Notes: generated from the sequence alone by a model not told the origin. A DNA stretch of 64,000 bases from Topomyia yanbarensis (GCF_030247195.1 NC_080672.1:398491037-398555036); one strand, 5' to 3'; counted from the stretch's first letter, positions 35,090 through 47,117 are shown. Made by a program: numbers and translations.

Positions 35090-36215
35090 GTGCGTGTCAT
35101 GACGGGTGTGCGCATGCCAACCGGGAAATTCCGGATGCCCAATTCGAAACCAGCCCACATAATTACGTACGCATTGTCCGTGGTCTGAGGAGCGGATCCG
35201 CCAATGTTATGGATTTAATTTTCGTAAACCTGTTGAAGTTATTTATATTACTAATTGAATGACACTTGTAAGCACCTTAATTGATGCAAATGCGGGAGGA
35301 TCTCCATTTGTAACTTCAGTCACAATCCTTAATCTGTTTGTGTTCTTTCTGATACACTGAATATTTAAGTTATCTGCTGTATGAGGAATAACTGTTCACC
35401 ATAAATTTCATAAACTTGTTACGTGAAATATGGTTCAAAATTAAAATGAACAGTACTCCAGTGACTGCAAACGTATTGTATTCGATCGAACTTTTTTCAT
35501 TTTTTATTTCGATTAGTATTTTTTATTTTTACTTTTTAGCGACATTCAATTAGCTAGAGATTACCAGAGTATAAGTAGGGGAGCGGGGTATGTATAAGTA
35601 TATAGTATATAAGAATAAGTAGAGGAAGTTATAGAAATTTAGAGCCATAGTACTCAAGTGAGCGCAAGGATGTGAAATATAAAAAATCGGAAAACTAAAA
35701 GTGGCAGGGTTATTAGAAACAGGCAGAAAATCTTAGGAACTAAGCTTTTGTCTTCTGCTGGCAGGAGTCGAGCTTAGGCAGTGTTACTACGAATCGCTCA
35801 AGTTTACCAATATGTTTCACGGCAAAGAACACGTGTTCCTCTTTACCACGAGAACGTGGTACGGCAAAGAACACGTGTTCCTCTTTACCACGAGAACCGA
35901 CAACAGAGAAGTCAGGTGAGAATTGTTGCCACAATTGAATTTGTACCGGGAGTTGAAAATTCTTTCCTTTCTGTACTCTTCTACAGAAAAATCTGAACCG
36001 GATGCTGTACCTAAACAATAATAAGGTTGTTTTGTAAAAAAATATTTTTTGGTATACATATTTTTCATTCGAGGAAGTCAAACCAGAAATTCCGACTCTG
36101 GTCTTTTTTATTTGAGGTGGAATTCTGTAAGAAACCAGTCAGAATTTCGGATGAGTTTGATTGGGTAATATCAATATCACCTCCAGCTCAAATTCTCGCC
36201 GCCACTTTGTTTGCA
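35090..36215. repeat. Spacer with a dispersed repeat and a 41-bp tandem duplication
   Basis: At 35643-35775 lies a decayed copy of the GAGCCATAGTACTCAAG repeat seen at 27829 and 40951. At about 35820-35902 a 41-bp unit (CGGCAAAGAACACGTGTTCC, then TCTTTACCACGAGAAC) is present twice in direct tandem; each unit holds the palindrome AACACGTGTT. No gene otherwise. Confidence 0.65.
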
Positions 36216-36217
36216 TC

Positions 36218-36457
36218 CTAAGGCCGCTTACAGAGTGGGGGCGATAAGCTGAGCTGGGTCTCGAGATGCGAGAAATTCCTTGCAGCCTCTCAAATGGAGC
36301 CTGTCAGAGTAAAAGCAGGCAGTCGGCACAGATCCGATCGGATTTTACTCTGACATTATCCCTTTGATTTTCAGCAAGCAGATTTCTCGTATCTCGTATT
36401 CTAATTTCTGTGCCAGCCCCACCGCAACTTCTCGCCGTCACTCTGTAAGCACCCTAA
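36218..36457. mobile_element. MITE with AAGGCCGCTTACAGAGTG ends
   Basis: CTAAGGCCGCTTACAGAGTG at the left pairs with CACTCTGTAAGCACCCTAAG at the right. Inner blocks AAATGGAGCCTGTCAGAGTA and ACTCTGACATTATCCCTTTG also pair, so about 100 bp of each arm folds back. A second, partial copy follows immediately (36456-36665: CTAAGGCCGCAGACAGAGTG, then ATGGAGCATGTCAGAGTAAA, ATCATCCCTTTGATTTGCTG). Confidence 0.7.
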
Positions 36458-36689
36458 GGCCGCAGACAGAGTGGCGGCGAGAACCTGAGATGTCAATAGG
36501 ATGCTGGCAATGTCAATAGGATGCGAAAATCGTGCTTGCAGCAAATCAAATGGAGCATGTCAGAGTAAACGTAGGCACTCGGAGAAGATTCGCTTCGCTT
36601 TCCCTCAAATATCATCCCTTTGATTTGCTGGAAGCAGGTATCTCGCATATCGCATTCTAATGTCGAGTTCCCCGACGAAAGAATATGTC

Positions 36690-39460
36690 AAAAACAATTG
36701 AAGCACGCTTTTTTCTTGCTTCAATATTGTCCGGCAGGCAGGGTGCCAAGGTCTGTCTAGCGATTCCGATTCACTGGTGCTCCGACGATTCAAGCTGGCG
36801 ATTCGCCGTAATAGTCCCCGACGGTGGATCTTTCCTGCCGATGCTATCTGGGCAGATGCCGAGGTCGGTCCTGCTATTCTGAGTGGAGGGTATGTTCCAG
36901 TTAACAAGCGCCCCAACGACCATTAGCCGGTGCTACTTTTCGATGTACTCGAACTGATCCCCGGAAATTTCTCGACTTCCAAAGTTCTCTTGAAACCGAT
37001 ATTTCGATGCTGGTCGCTCAGGTGCCGAGGACAGTCCTACGCTTCCTGGTCGAGGATGACTTCCGGTTCATTCAGTGTCTCGATGTCCTAAAGCCCTGTA
37101 CTGCTACGTTGCTAGCCGTTGTTCCTCTCGCCACCGTCGTTGCAATGCAGACATGATCTAAATGACTGTTCTTCTCGCCGCGTCCCATTTTCCTTTGTCC
37201 GCACATATTCTTTGGACAATATTGTTCATGTCGACTTCCTCATCTACGATGGTTCTCATTTCGTTTCGCTCGTGCTCGAATCGCGGGCACTCGAAGACCA
37301 CGTTCTCAGGTGTTTGCTCTACAACACCACACACGATGCAGAACGGCGATCTTGCATGGCCGAACCAGTTCTGATACTGCGAACTGCGTTATGTGGAAGC
37401 TCATTTCGCCCACACCGACAGGCAGTCTTCCCAAATGAACATCGTACACAATGTTCGCTCTGTATCTGTGCTCATATTAAACCCACATTTTGTGTACAAA
37501 CTCGAACACGCTACTTCGTACCAAAACACGTGCACATGTTCGCCTGCACAACCGAACTCCACGTACGTACACGGTGTGCGTATACCTCTCGTACACACAG
37601 GTTCGCGGCACCAGTTTCCTTCTTCTCACTTTCATCATCACTAGCGTTGACTTTTTTTGCCTTATGTGAACCGTTCTCGTGTACGCACCCGGTGTACGCA
37701 CACGGTTCTTTGAACTAGAGTTTGAACATCGTTCATTTGGGTTCGACGTTCGAGGCGTACATGTACATCGAGACGAAGCTTGTTTGAGGTTGAACGTGTG
37801 CACGAAATTTTGTGCACAGGCACAAACTTGTCGATGGTCCAGGGAAGTTTGCCTACAGGCATGGAAGTAGTCGATGGTTCCATCTACCGTTTACAGAAAT
37901 ATCCCACTGATGTTGTCACTTGCCTCAGGTATCAACTCGGGCTCGTTTACCGACTCCTCTCGTGTCTCGGTTCCTATAACATTCGCTATCTTCTTCGAGT
38001 AAAAGGTTAATGGGAACCGTTCCATCTATCACGTAGACTGCCTCTGACGAGATAGTTTGACACCCGCATGACCGTCAACCTGAACGTGCTGTTCAGGAGC
38101 ACTCCGCTTTTGACTGGTGATCGACGAATTGTTGGGCATGATCCACCCGCTTGCATAGTCGATGTAACTATTACAGTTTAGCCGATCGCCAGCTTCTTCT
38201 CGCGTATCCACTTTTACATAGCGTCCATGGTCTCCGTTGCGAGTAATTTTACTTCCTCTGGTGATTCGCCGATCACTAGAAGCACCATGTCGTCTGCAAA
38301 ACCGACAATCATACATAGAATTTCAAAGAGTCGGACCAAGTAAGGAACTCTGTGGAGCGCCTGCTGTTACGGTTACATTTCTGCCCAACTAGCACTGTTA
38401 AAGGCATTTTTACGTCTAGCATAACGGTTACCTCTTCCCTTTTACCTCTGTGCAGCCTCCATAGTTGGCATCCACAATGGATCTACCTTTCCGGAAGCCG
38501 AACTGCAAATTGGATAGGCCATTTTCTCTCTTTGTGTATGTTGTAAGCATGTTAAGGATTACTCTTTCAAGCACTTTGCCGACTGTATCCAGTAGGCACA
38601 TCGGCCTGTATACTGAAGATCTCCAGTATGCTTGTCTGGCTTCGGCAATAACATCAGCTTCAAGATATCATGAAAGTTACTATTGTCGATACACTTTTGC
38701 AAATGCGGTCCTAAACATATCCAGTTCGATAGGATTGCTGTTTTCAGAGTCACGTTGGGGATATCATCTGGTTCAGAGACCTTCTTGGTTCTCAAGGCTT
38801 TTGCCACCACTATCAGCTCCTCGTTGGCTACTGGAGCTTCTTCTCGGTTGGAAGTCATCCTGAGGCTCGCACAATGTGGGTGGCCAGACCGTAGCCTCGT
38901 GCCGCGGATTGGTGAGCCACACGGGCATCCGATTGCCAATTCACCCTTCTTCCCAACGGAACTACATCAAGGTATTACTGTATCCCAGTGTCTGAAGCAT
39001 CGCTCGGATCTTACGTTCTCTTCGCTGCCCAAGGATTTAGCAACGAACTCGCGGTAGGTCGAGCTCTTGACGGAAGAATCCATCTTCAGCTCGAAGATCA
39101 TTCTCTCCTTCAGCTCTTGGTGCTCTGTCACTCTCTTCAGTGTCCCTCGCTCGTTTCTCAGTGCGAGAGTTGCGGTGACTTCTTGGTGTCTCATCAGTTT
39201 CTGTTGTTGTTTGTTCTGCGGCTTCTAACAGTGTTTTTTGGCTGATTCTGCTCTCATTAAGAGGGCCTTCTGCTCGCGCTCAGCAGCTGTTACGGCCGAT
39301 TTAATACTCGTTATTAGCGGCTTCGCCTTGGTGTGCACATTGTGCTTGTTCTATCATTGTGAGAGAAGCACATTTCTTGATCAAAACAGATTTGTTGTGT
39401 TTCTTAACCTCAACAATCTTAAGGCAAAATAGGTTCGGAACGTTATATGCGCTAGAGAAA
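36690..39460 (-). pseudogene. R1-type LINE, reverse transcriptase to 3' UTR, frameshifted
   Basis: Read 5' to 3' on the - strand: an eroded linker (39194-38967), then VANEELIVVAKALRTKKVSE with PDDIPNVTLKTAI (38825-38720; LRTKK.PGPDDIP is the RT start of R1-clade elements), LQKCIDNSNFHDI and KLMLLPKP, then VGFADDMVLLVIGESPEE (catalytic FADD at about 38290-38300). The C-terminal zinc-knuckle region follows (CIVCGVVEQTPENVVFECPRF near 37345-37285, and MNNIVQRICADKGKWDA). Then comes a stop and a 3' UTR (37150-36690) with sub-repeats. Frameshifts separate the blocks, and an unrelated 0.4-kb piece (37440-37830) interrupts the region before the knuckle. ORF1 and endonuclease are gone. Confidence 0.85.
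37440..37830. mobile_element. Insertion rich in GTAC/GTGCAC motifs inside the R1-type LINE
   Basis: This piece breaks the LINE and has its own style: alternating purine-pyrimidine blocks such as CACGTACGTACACGGTGTGC, GTGTACGCACCCGGTGTACG and TGTGCACGAAATTTTGTGCAC, plus repeated GTTCG/CGAAC. It is probably a small mobile element. Its ends are not sharply defined, although GTCGATGGT occurs at about 37830 and 37869. Confidence 0.45.
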
Positions 39461-39469
39461 AGTTGGGCA

Positions 39470-40850
39470 TGAAAGGGTTAAATGGGAAGAAAACTAACAT
39501 AGGTACTATTTATCAGAAATGGCTACCCACATGATAAGAATAATGCTGTACAATGAAATATTTTGCGAAAATTACTGTTAGTGCGTTTCGAACTGAGCTA
39601 CCTTTCACCGGCAATTCCAGTCACAGTGCTCCTTTTACTGCTTAGGTAAAATTGTATATGTTCAAATGCTACGAACTATCTGTGCCCTTACATCGAGTAA
39701 AAGCATTCTCAAAAGTTCTTCAAATCTTGTTCCAACTATATGAGCATAATAAAATGGCTTCATCAGTGAACAGATATAACCGTATCCTGTAGCGACTCGC
39801 CATTTGTCACCCCCTTTCCCCCATCCATGCAACAAAGCCTAAATGAAGAAGTCTACGGGAACACCTGTTGCTTGGCCCAGAGCCGAAAAATGAACGATCG
39901 TGGGCTTTTAGCAAGTTCTGCAATCATCATCGCCATTTTTGCGAAACCTTTTTACCGGTGGCAAAAATAAATAGGCACATACTGATTCGTTGAATGCGGA
40001 AAATGAGCTGAAAACTGATAGTCATGTGCACGATGTGGGTGGCGGGATGTTGAATTAGATGGAAAACGACGTGTCATTTCAACTGAACGGAATATCGGTG
40101 TCAAGCAGAATAATAAACGAAAGGTCCGACGTCGGATTGGTCGCGCAAAAGAATGCGGGATTTTCTGACGAGAGGTTGGAGTTCTGGGAGTTCGAGAGTA
40201 AGTGGTTAATCTCATCACCAGGCGGGCAGTGAAAAACATCTATATATCAGAGGATATTTGCTGTTACATCGTCCGAGTATTTGGAAGGAAGGTCGTAAAA
40301 ATGGACTTATGTGTCGGAACACGGATGTGACGAGAATGGTTCTTTTGCAGTATTAGCAGCGCCGTGTGGCTGGGTGAAGGTTACATCCATCTAGTGCTGA
40401 ATGCTGAGCGTGAAAAATTTACCACTGAAATGACATGCTTCTTGGGATAGATTTTAGCGACGATGATGATGATATTGTTGAAACATATCACATCAATAAC
40501 TCAAGAATAACAAGAATCTAAATTCTAGGCTCTAAAATAACTCTGTTTTAATATAGACTGCAGATCCGATTTGGCCAACCTCCGATTTATTCAATTTTGT
40601 TGGACTGATTTCATCACCATATTGAATTTTACTCCTTCGTTAGTAGTAGGGTAATGAGGCTTACTAGGCAGGATGCCGCATTAATTACTCAGCCCAAAAT
40701 CGATAAAATGGGTATAAATTGCCATATTTTATTGCTGCTTACATCTTGATTTCGTTTCTAAGAATCACCTTAATGATACAAATTGTCTGGTCTAGCCAAG
40801 GGCTTCAAATAAGTACACTGAAATTAAATACGTTTACGTCATGCGGAGTT
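39470..40850. other. Intergenic DNA with one SINE-like fragment
   Basis: At about 39560-39645 a block (TTTTGCGAAAATTACTGTTA, then GTTTCGAACTGAGCTACC) resembles 45190-45240. On the - strand it has a GTTCGAAAC box like RNA polymerase III B boxes. No gene was found. Confidence 0.4.
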
Positions 40851-40950
40851 TTTTTTAGGCGGGGGATACGTACCGCATAAAAAAAACCGCATAACTTTGA
40901 AAATCCGCATAAAAAAAACTAATAAGGTGTGTAATATTTTTCAATATTAA

Positions 40951-41830
40951 GAGCCATAGTACTCAAGGAACAGCAAGATTTGGAATAAGAAAGTTTAGAA
41001 AAGCGTGGAGTAGGGTCATATGAGCAAGATTAGAGTTTCCCGGCTACTTAACTCTTTGTCTTCTGCAACGCAGGAGTCAGGATCTTTTGGCATTAAATGC
41101 GAATCACCTGAGTCTGCGGCATGTCCGGACAAGTCAAAGTGACTCCCCGGAATCGCAGGACTGACCTCGGCACCTAACCGACAAGCATCGAAATAACGAT
41201 TTCGAGAGAAATTTCAACATCGGGAAATTTCTCCGTCGGAGTAGGCTAGTCCCACCGCCGAGGACTAGTTCGAGTAGATCGGGAGGTAGCACCGGCAAAT
41301 GGTTGTCGAGGCGCCTGTCAACTGGAAGTCACCCTCCACCCAGAATAGCAGGACCGACCTCGGCATCTGCCCGTATAGTATCGGTTTCGGAAGAACTTTC
41401 ACTGCCGGGGAACTCTTCGTCGGAGCAGAAAAGATCCACCGTCGGGGACTATTTTGAGTAGTCCGTAGCGAATTGCTGGACTGACCTTGGCATTCTTCCA
41501 GACTTCATTGAAGGAAGAATAACGCGTCCGTCACCGATGGCGGGAGACATTTTTTCGTCGAGGAACTCTCCGCCGAGGTAGGCTAGCTCCACCGTCGGGG
41601 ACTACGCCGAGTAGCACCGAACGCGACAAACCATCAGTATAGGGTCGTCGGGGCACCAGTGAACCGGAAGCCACCCTCCAATCAGAATCGCTGGATCGAC
41701 CACGGTATCCAATTGGTCACCGTAGAGAGGAGGGCATATAGAATATCATGCCGTGCAGGACTGATGTGGCGGTTATGAGACCAGCGAAATCTAGTACGAC
41801 CAGCTAGACCTGGAATAAAGCGAAGTGCAT
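40951..41830 (+). mobile_element. 3' region of the R1-type LINE family, + strand copy
   Basis: The block 41281-41400 (GGTAGCACCGGCAAATGGTT, then CCCAGAATAGCAGGACCGAC) matches the inverse of 36830-36940. Within it GACCGACCTCGGCA-type strings recur at about 41160, 41352, 41480 and 41695, and CACCGTCGGGGACTA-type strings at about 41257, 41430 and 41587. It is therefore an imperfect tandem repeat of 150-210 bp. No coding region accompanies it. Whether the upstream GAGCCATAGTACTCAAGG part belongs to the same element is uncertain. Confidence 0.65.
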
Positions 41831-42039
41831 TAGCACGCCTCCCCCCGAAGTAGTCATTTCAAATGGAATCCGGTTCATCAGGCAAATGTCGGATTTCTTG
41901 GTGGAGTTTAGAGGAGAAGGGTTCAGAGTTATCTTCTCTGTTCAGAGTCCCTCACTCTGGCACACGATGGACGAAATCGGTAGTATGGTCTAAATACTCA
42001 ACGTGTGCTGGGTCGGCGCTTTACCCCCAAGTAAAAAAA

Positions 42040-42175
42040 TACATACACATATAGAGACTTTTTCCGATCTCGCCGAACTGAGTCGAATGGTAAAAAATAG
42101 TCGGCCCTGCGGGCCTCGGCTAAAAAGTCAAAATTCCTACCGATTACATAAACTTTATTATGAGAAAGGTAAAAA
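42040..42175 (+). repeat. Second copy of the GGGCCTCGG dispersed repeat
   Basis: GAACTGAGTCGAATGGTA, CGGCCCTGCGGGCCTCGGCT, AAAGTC and ATGAGAAAGGTAAAAAGG follow the order seen at 15220-15345. Class unknown. Confidence 0.6.
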
Positions 42176-42490
42176 GGTTTTCAGTCACTTTCTGGTTTTA
42201 TTTTCACTGCCATCATGAATGCTCCCCATATCCTTTACCCAAAGACTAGTAATTAATAATCTAAAATAAAAATATGACCATTTTATGTCTTTTGTTTGCG
42301 CATGTGAATTCACGACGATCTATCTTTCGATAAAATTCGCTTCATGTGATGCCCTAAAAACTAAAGGGAGGCTGCATAAAAAGAATCGAATAACTTTGAA
42401 AATCCGCACAAAAAAATCGCATAACTTTGAAAGTTCTCATAAAAAACCGCATAAAAAAGATTTCAGTGTATTGAATTGACGCAATCTTCA

Positions 42491-43904
42491 CCCGGTCAAA
42501 AAAAATGCGGACGAACATGGTCAAGCGATTTAAACAGATTGACGTTTGACTCAACTCGCCTGTGCTAATTGCCCCTAGGAACAAATGCAATTTGCAAATG
42601 CGATTTAAAGGCAATTTCAACACTTAGACAAATTTTTTGGTGGCTGAAATGGACTTGGTTGTTTTTCGCGTTTTTCAAACATGGCGCTTTATGTTTGGCT
42701 TAAGCTTAAAATTGTTTTTTTTTAACAATTGGCATGTTCTCGCTTGAATTTTGTTTGTTTCGTGCACTTTATTAAGCCAACGAATGTGTGAAATTGTGGA
42801 ATCGTGTGTAAGTATAGTAGAACAAGATCTTTGACCTAAATTCTTAATTAACGTCAGTTTGTGGTAAGTTTTGGTGTGCAATATCAATTTCAAGATTGAT
42901 GCTTCATATAGTTTGGTGGTGTTTATGTGAGAAGATAATGAATCCGAAAATAAATATTATTTGTAATTTTCATACTAGGCAACTAAGGGCGATTAAATGG
43001 CGCGTTCCGTGGGTGATTTGGGGGCGATTTAAAGGCGGGTAGGGCGGCAAAAAAAATGACGGCTGCAAATCGCTCAAATGTTGCATTTGAAATAGCCCCC
43101 TAATTGCCAGCAACTTGCTAGCAAACTGAAGGGCAATTTGCACATCCGAGTTGGCAAATAGCCCCCCGTTAGCCAGCAACTTGCCCTTTTTGACTGGGCA
43201 AACACACCCAGTCAAAAAGGGCAAGTTGCTGGCTAACGGGGGGCTATTTGCCAACTCGGATGCGCCAATTTCCCTTCAACTTGCCAGCAAATTGCTGGCA
43301 ATTAGGGGACTATTTCAAATGCAACATTTGGGCGATTTGCCTCCGTCATTTTTTAGCCGCTCTACCCGCCCTTAAATCGCCCCTGAATCGCCCAGGGCAC
43401 GCGCAATTTAATCGCCCTTAATTGCCTAATATGAAAATTACAAATATTACTTATTTTCGGATTCATTATCTACTCACATAAACTTATCACTACACTGGGT
43501 AATCACCACCAAACTATAGGAAGAATCAATGGTGAAATTGACATTGCACATCAAAACTTACCACAATCTGACTTTTATTAAGAGGTTAGGTCAGAGATCT
43601 TGTTCCACTATATTTACTCACGATTCCACAATTTCCCACATCCGTTGGCTAAATGAAGTGCACTAGACAAACAAGATACAAACGAGAACACGCCAATTGT
43701 TTAAAAAAAACTATTTTAAGCTTAAGCCAAACATGAACCGCCATGTTTGAAAAACGCAAAAACCACCAGAAAATTTGTCTAAGTGTTGAAATCGCATTCG
43801 CAAATTGCATTTGTTCCTAGGGGAAATTAGCACAGGCGAGTTGAGTTAAACGTCAAACTGTTTAAATCGCCTGACCATGTTCGTCCGCATTTTTTTTGAC
43901 TGGG
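42491..43904. mobile_element. 1.4-kb palindrome: two head-to-head CCCAGTC MITEs
   Basis: Copy one (42491-43198, + orientation) runs CCCGGTCAAAA to TTTTTGACTGGG. After an 8-bp spacer, CAAACACA, copy two (43207-43904) runs in the opposite orientation from CCCAGTCAAAAAGGG to TTTTTTGACTGGG. All landmarks (GCGGACGAACATG, TTGACGTTTGACTC, CCCCTAGGAA, AAACATGGC, GTGTGCAATATCAATTTC, GCCAGCAACTTGCCCTTTTT) appear in mirrored order. The arms are about 700 bp each and mostly the same, with small indels. Confidence 0.85.
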
Positions 43905-44512
43905 CATGAAATGCACACGGTTGCCATTTCAATTTCCAATCGAGTATGGGAAATGTGGTTTTTCATGCGAACATTATGTGAAAAGCACACCAACATCATA
44001 AGAAATATCACTGACTAAAATTTCCAAATGAATTACACGTGAACATCACTTCGGTTTTCTCATTGGTAGAATAAACGGTGAAATTTATAGTTTTATGAAA
44101 GGAAATGCACTACATGTTTTTCGCGCGAAAGTCATGCGGAAAGTCCGTACTTTACAACTCAATTGCAGAACAATGAGAATTCAATAGAAACATATATTAT
44201 ATTACCATGGAAATTGTTTGAATTTAATTTGAAACACCACATAAAATGCGTTTCATAGGATTTCTATGTGAAATTCAAAGGAAAATCTTAGAAATTACAT
44301 TTGCCACAGGGCCGGTGGATGACGCGGGTAGTATGGGTAATACTATCCACTTGAAAATATCCGAGTAGGTAATTACCCACTCGAAAAAAAATTCGACTGA
44401 TAATTTGAAAACTGTCATGCATGTATCTCGCCCACATAAGGGGTGTACGGAATCAAATTGCATTACATTCAATATGCTATAACTGTATTTTCTGTTAAAA
44501 TTACGGGTCCAC
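43905..44512. other. AT-rich spacer with a mariner subterminal fragment
   Basis: GGTGTACGGAATCAAATTGC at about 44441-44460, followed by ATTCAATATGCTATAACTG, is the inverse of the block beside the mariner/Tc1-like fragment near 21075-21112. It is probably a remnant of the same family. Otherwise I see no gene. Confidence 0.5.
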
Positions 44513-45644
44513 CCCAAGTAACCAATAAGCATTATAACGTAGCCTAATATCTGCTTTACATCCACATATAAAGCAGTCTTATAAAGCCGTGAAGCCCTAA
44601 ATACTGATATAATGGTGGCATTATGCTAGAAATGGCAAAATATAGTGCTATTACTGTGCAGAGATTGACAGCTCGTTTCTGCAGTACTAATGCTATTATA
44701 TAGTACCAGCGCCCCTTTTGTATATCAAACTCGATTCCTAGTTTTAAGATAGTTACAAAACAATCCCTCTTGTTGTAAAAAATATTTCAAAATTGTAACC
44801 TCCTAGTTTTAAGATATCCAAAATGTAAAAAAAATGAATTCGGCACCGCCAAGCTAACGCTTTTGTGCCCATCAAATAAACGAACTAAATAAAATAAACA
44901 TAGTACCAGCGTATACATTGGAAAGCCTAATATTGGCACTACTAATGCTATTAAAAATCTTCAGCTGATTTTCATTGTTCGCAATGGTTTTAAAACCATT
45001 TCTTATGTTTCCTTTAGGTATGATGAGCAAAAAGGAAAAATAAAATGTTCTGTTTAAAACTGTAATTGACTCTCTTCTAATCTGCCTACAATCGCAAGTC
45101 AGTTCCATGTAGATAGGGAAGCTCATAGAACATGGGACTGACTTGCGATTATGGGCAGTAATGAATTGTAATGAATATCATGATATGAATGTTTTACGAA
45201 AATTACCTTTAGTAAGTCTCGAACTGAGGTACCTTGCCTCGTCCTTCACGGTAAGTGCGCTGCGTTTGATGCATGGACTATATTGCATATGTTCGATTGA
45301 AATGAAATTTGCCGAAAATAATCTTCAAGAAAAGTTACATAATAAATAAACCCACAACATTTCAATAGCGTTATATCGGCTTTCTATTTGCTCTATAATG
45401 GCACTAAATGCACATGTAAAGCTTGCTTGCTTTAAAGATCCTTGAAGCATGTACGCGTTATATCAGCTTTATATACGCATATAGACCGAGCGATAATGCT
45501 ATATTTCGGCTATGCATTTATGAATTATTGATGCTAATATAGAGCTTCATTGCATTGTTAATGCTGTAATGGAGATTCAATGCAACATTAGTGCAAATGT
45601 ATAGCCAATATAGTTCACACTCTTAATGCTTATGGTTACTTGGG
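44513..45644. mobile_element. TIR element of about 1.13 kb
   Basis: The left end CCCAAGTAACCAATAAGCAT is mirrored by ATGCTTATGGTTACTTGGG at the right end. The interior has inverted blocks of ATATAAAGC/GCTATATT type but no transposase. A smaller hairpin at 45090-45165 (CAATCGCAAGTCAGTTCCAT against ATGGGACTGACTTGCGATT) and a SINE-like block at 45190-45270 lie within. No clean target duplication. Confidence 0.55.
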
Positions 45645-46084
45645 TACTGCTGCTTCCTTTGTGGATATCGGAGAATATTCCTCCATCCAAGCAAGTAGCG
45701 TATTTACGAATGGACACCAGAGGCCCCAAAATCTAGCGGGCCCCAACATCAGGATCGACAAAAAATAATCGAAAATGGATTGTTTTGCAATACAATATTT
45801 TTATTTTCAAGTAATATCAGATTCGGCTTTCTGTTAGCTAAGTGAAGTGTTTATTGAAAAATATAACGTGAAGAAGTTATTTTTTTTTTCAGTTTCTTCT
45901 CATTAGAAATATTTTACTGCTTACGTTCATGTTCAGAATAACACTGTAGTAAGTTCGGTAGTCATACAAATAAAGAAAGATTCTTGTGAAATATTATTTA
46001 GGACGTACAAAAGTTTAATTTTATTTACATATTTTTACTTTATTTTCTATTATTCTCACTCTAAATTTCACTGCCTACAGGGCG

Positions 46085-46500
46085 TCAACACTTATGGATC
46101 CGTTGCACAAAACGGTGGACAGATAGATAAACCTTGCCAACGAGGAGATAGTTGGCCGGTCCGGGAAAGGTCAGCCGATGTGAGTTTGAGCTGAAATAGG
46201 TCTTTAACCGTCTCGGTGACCACGCCGTCGATCTCAACTTTTTTGCAGGTACTTACACGCGGCATGCCTACGAAAAAGGATCGTCGCTAGTAATGTAATT
46301 TGTTTGTCTTAGAATGGTTACCAAGAATTGGGGCGAATCTTTAATATTTCGGTCTCAGTCGAATATCGCTGTGTCATCGCCTTTTATTCTTTTTATTTCT
46401 TTGAAGTAGAAGGAAATCACAAGAGGCTCGAATGAGGACCATAGATATAATTTCAAACCGAGGAATAGATTTTATTTCAACATTCGTTTGAACGTGCGGG
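46085..46500 (-). pseudogene. Fragment of LINE ORF1 (zinc-knuckle gag-like)
   Basis: Nucleotide order matches the ORF1 at 12890-13618 read on the same strand: TTGCACAAAACGGTGGACAG, TAAACCTTGCCAACGAGGAG, ATAGTTGGCCGGTCCGGGAA and AGGTCAGCCGATGTGAGTTT correspond to 13045-13140. Stops and indels break every frame. It is an older member of the jockey-type family. Confidence 0.65.
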
Positions 46501-47115
46501 GAATCTTAGCTATGGAAAGTCATTTTGAGCTGGGCTAGAGAACCGAAATAGAAATGAGGAAATTGGAAATGGAAATGAAAGAGGGCGGCATTCAAAGCGA
46601 GTGAGCTGAATTGGATAAGAAGCCTGCTAGACTATTCACTGTTGCATGTAAAATAATATTGAGTTATGTTTGATATGCCCTACTACAGTACACGTGTGTT
46701 TAATTTTATTTTATGTGAATTATCGCTTGGTACCCCTGGTTTGATGGGTCTAAGGGTCTTGTGCGCTAGTTTCAAACATCACTAGTCCGAAAGAATTTTC
46801 ATTGGTCGAAAGGAACGTAGCAGCTCACTAAGAATCAGCTGCGAAGTCATTTGAACCAGGTTAAGTTCTACAACGCAATGAAGTACCAATGCTTCGCTTC
46901 GATATCGCCTTGCGGGGTTATGTTTTTTATTCCCTGTTTTGTAAGCGATCTATTTAGATATATTTTGTACAAAGTAAGCTAAACTCGATATTTTATCTGT
47001 GATTAGTTGTCCAGTATGAACTCGCCTAGAACCGACGGCAGAAAGGCGACACCACCATCTGTACCCAATAAATTGGCCTATCAGCAGCAAGGACCAAGAC
47101 CAAAGGATGACGTGA
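46501..47115. other. Spacer, nothing recognised
   Basis: No coding or repeat structure stands out. Confidence 0.4.
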
Positions 47116-47117
47116 GC

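Larger units (their letters stand above)
40860..42455. repeat. A-rich CGCATAA repeat split by a LINE-derived insertion
   Basis: AACCGCATAACTTTGAAAAT then CCGCATAAAAAAA occurs at 40885-40918 and again at 42385-42455 as two to three units. The sequence between (about 40922-42360) is foreign to it: a LINE 3' region and a dispersed repeat. The A-rich repeat looks like one element opened by insertion. Confidence 0.55.

Noticed and set aside
37119..37718. 199-residue + strand frame as a gene
   Set aside because: It is antisense to the R1-type LINE C-terminus and runs on into the foreign insertion; it has no domain.
42491..43904. One single element with 700-bp TIRs
   Set aside because: Each half alone matches the complete 8692-9411 element with both ends, so these are two copies head to head.
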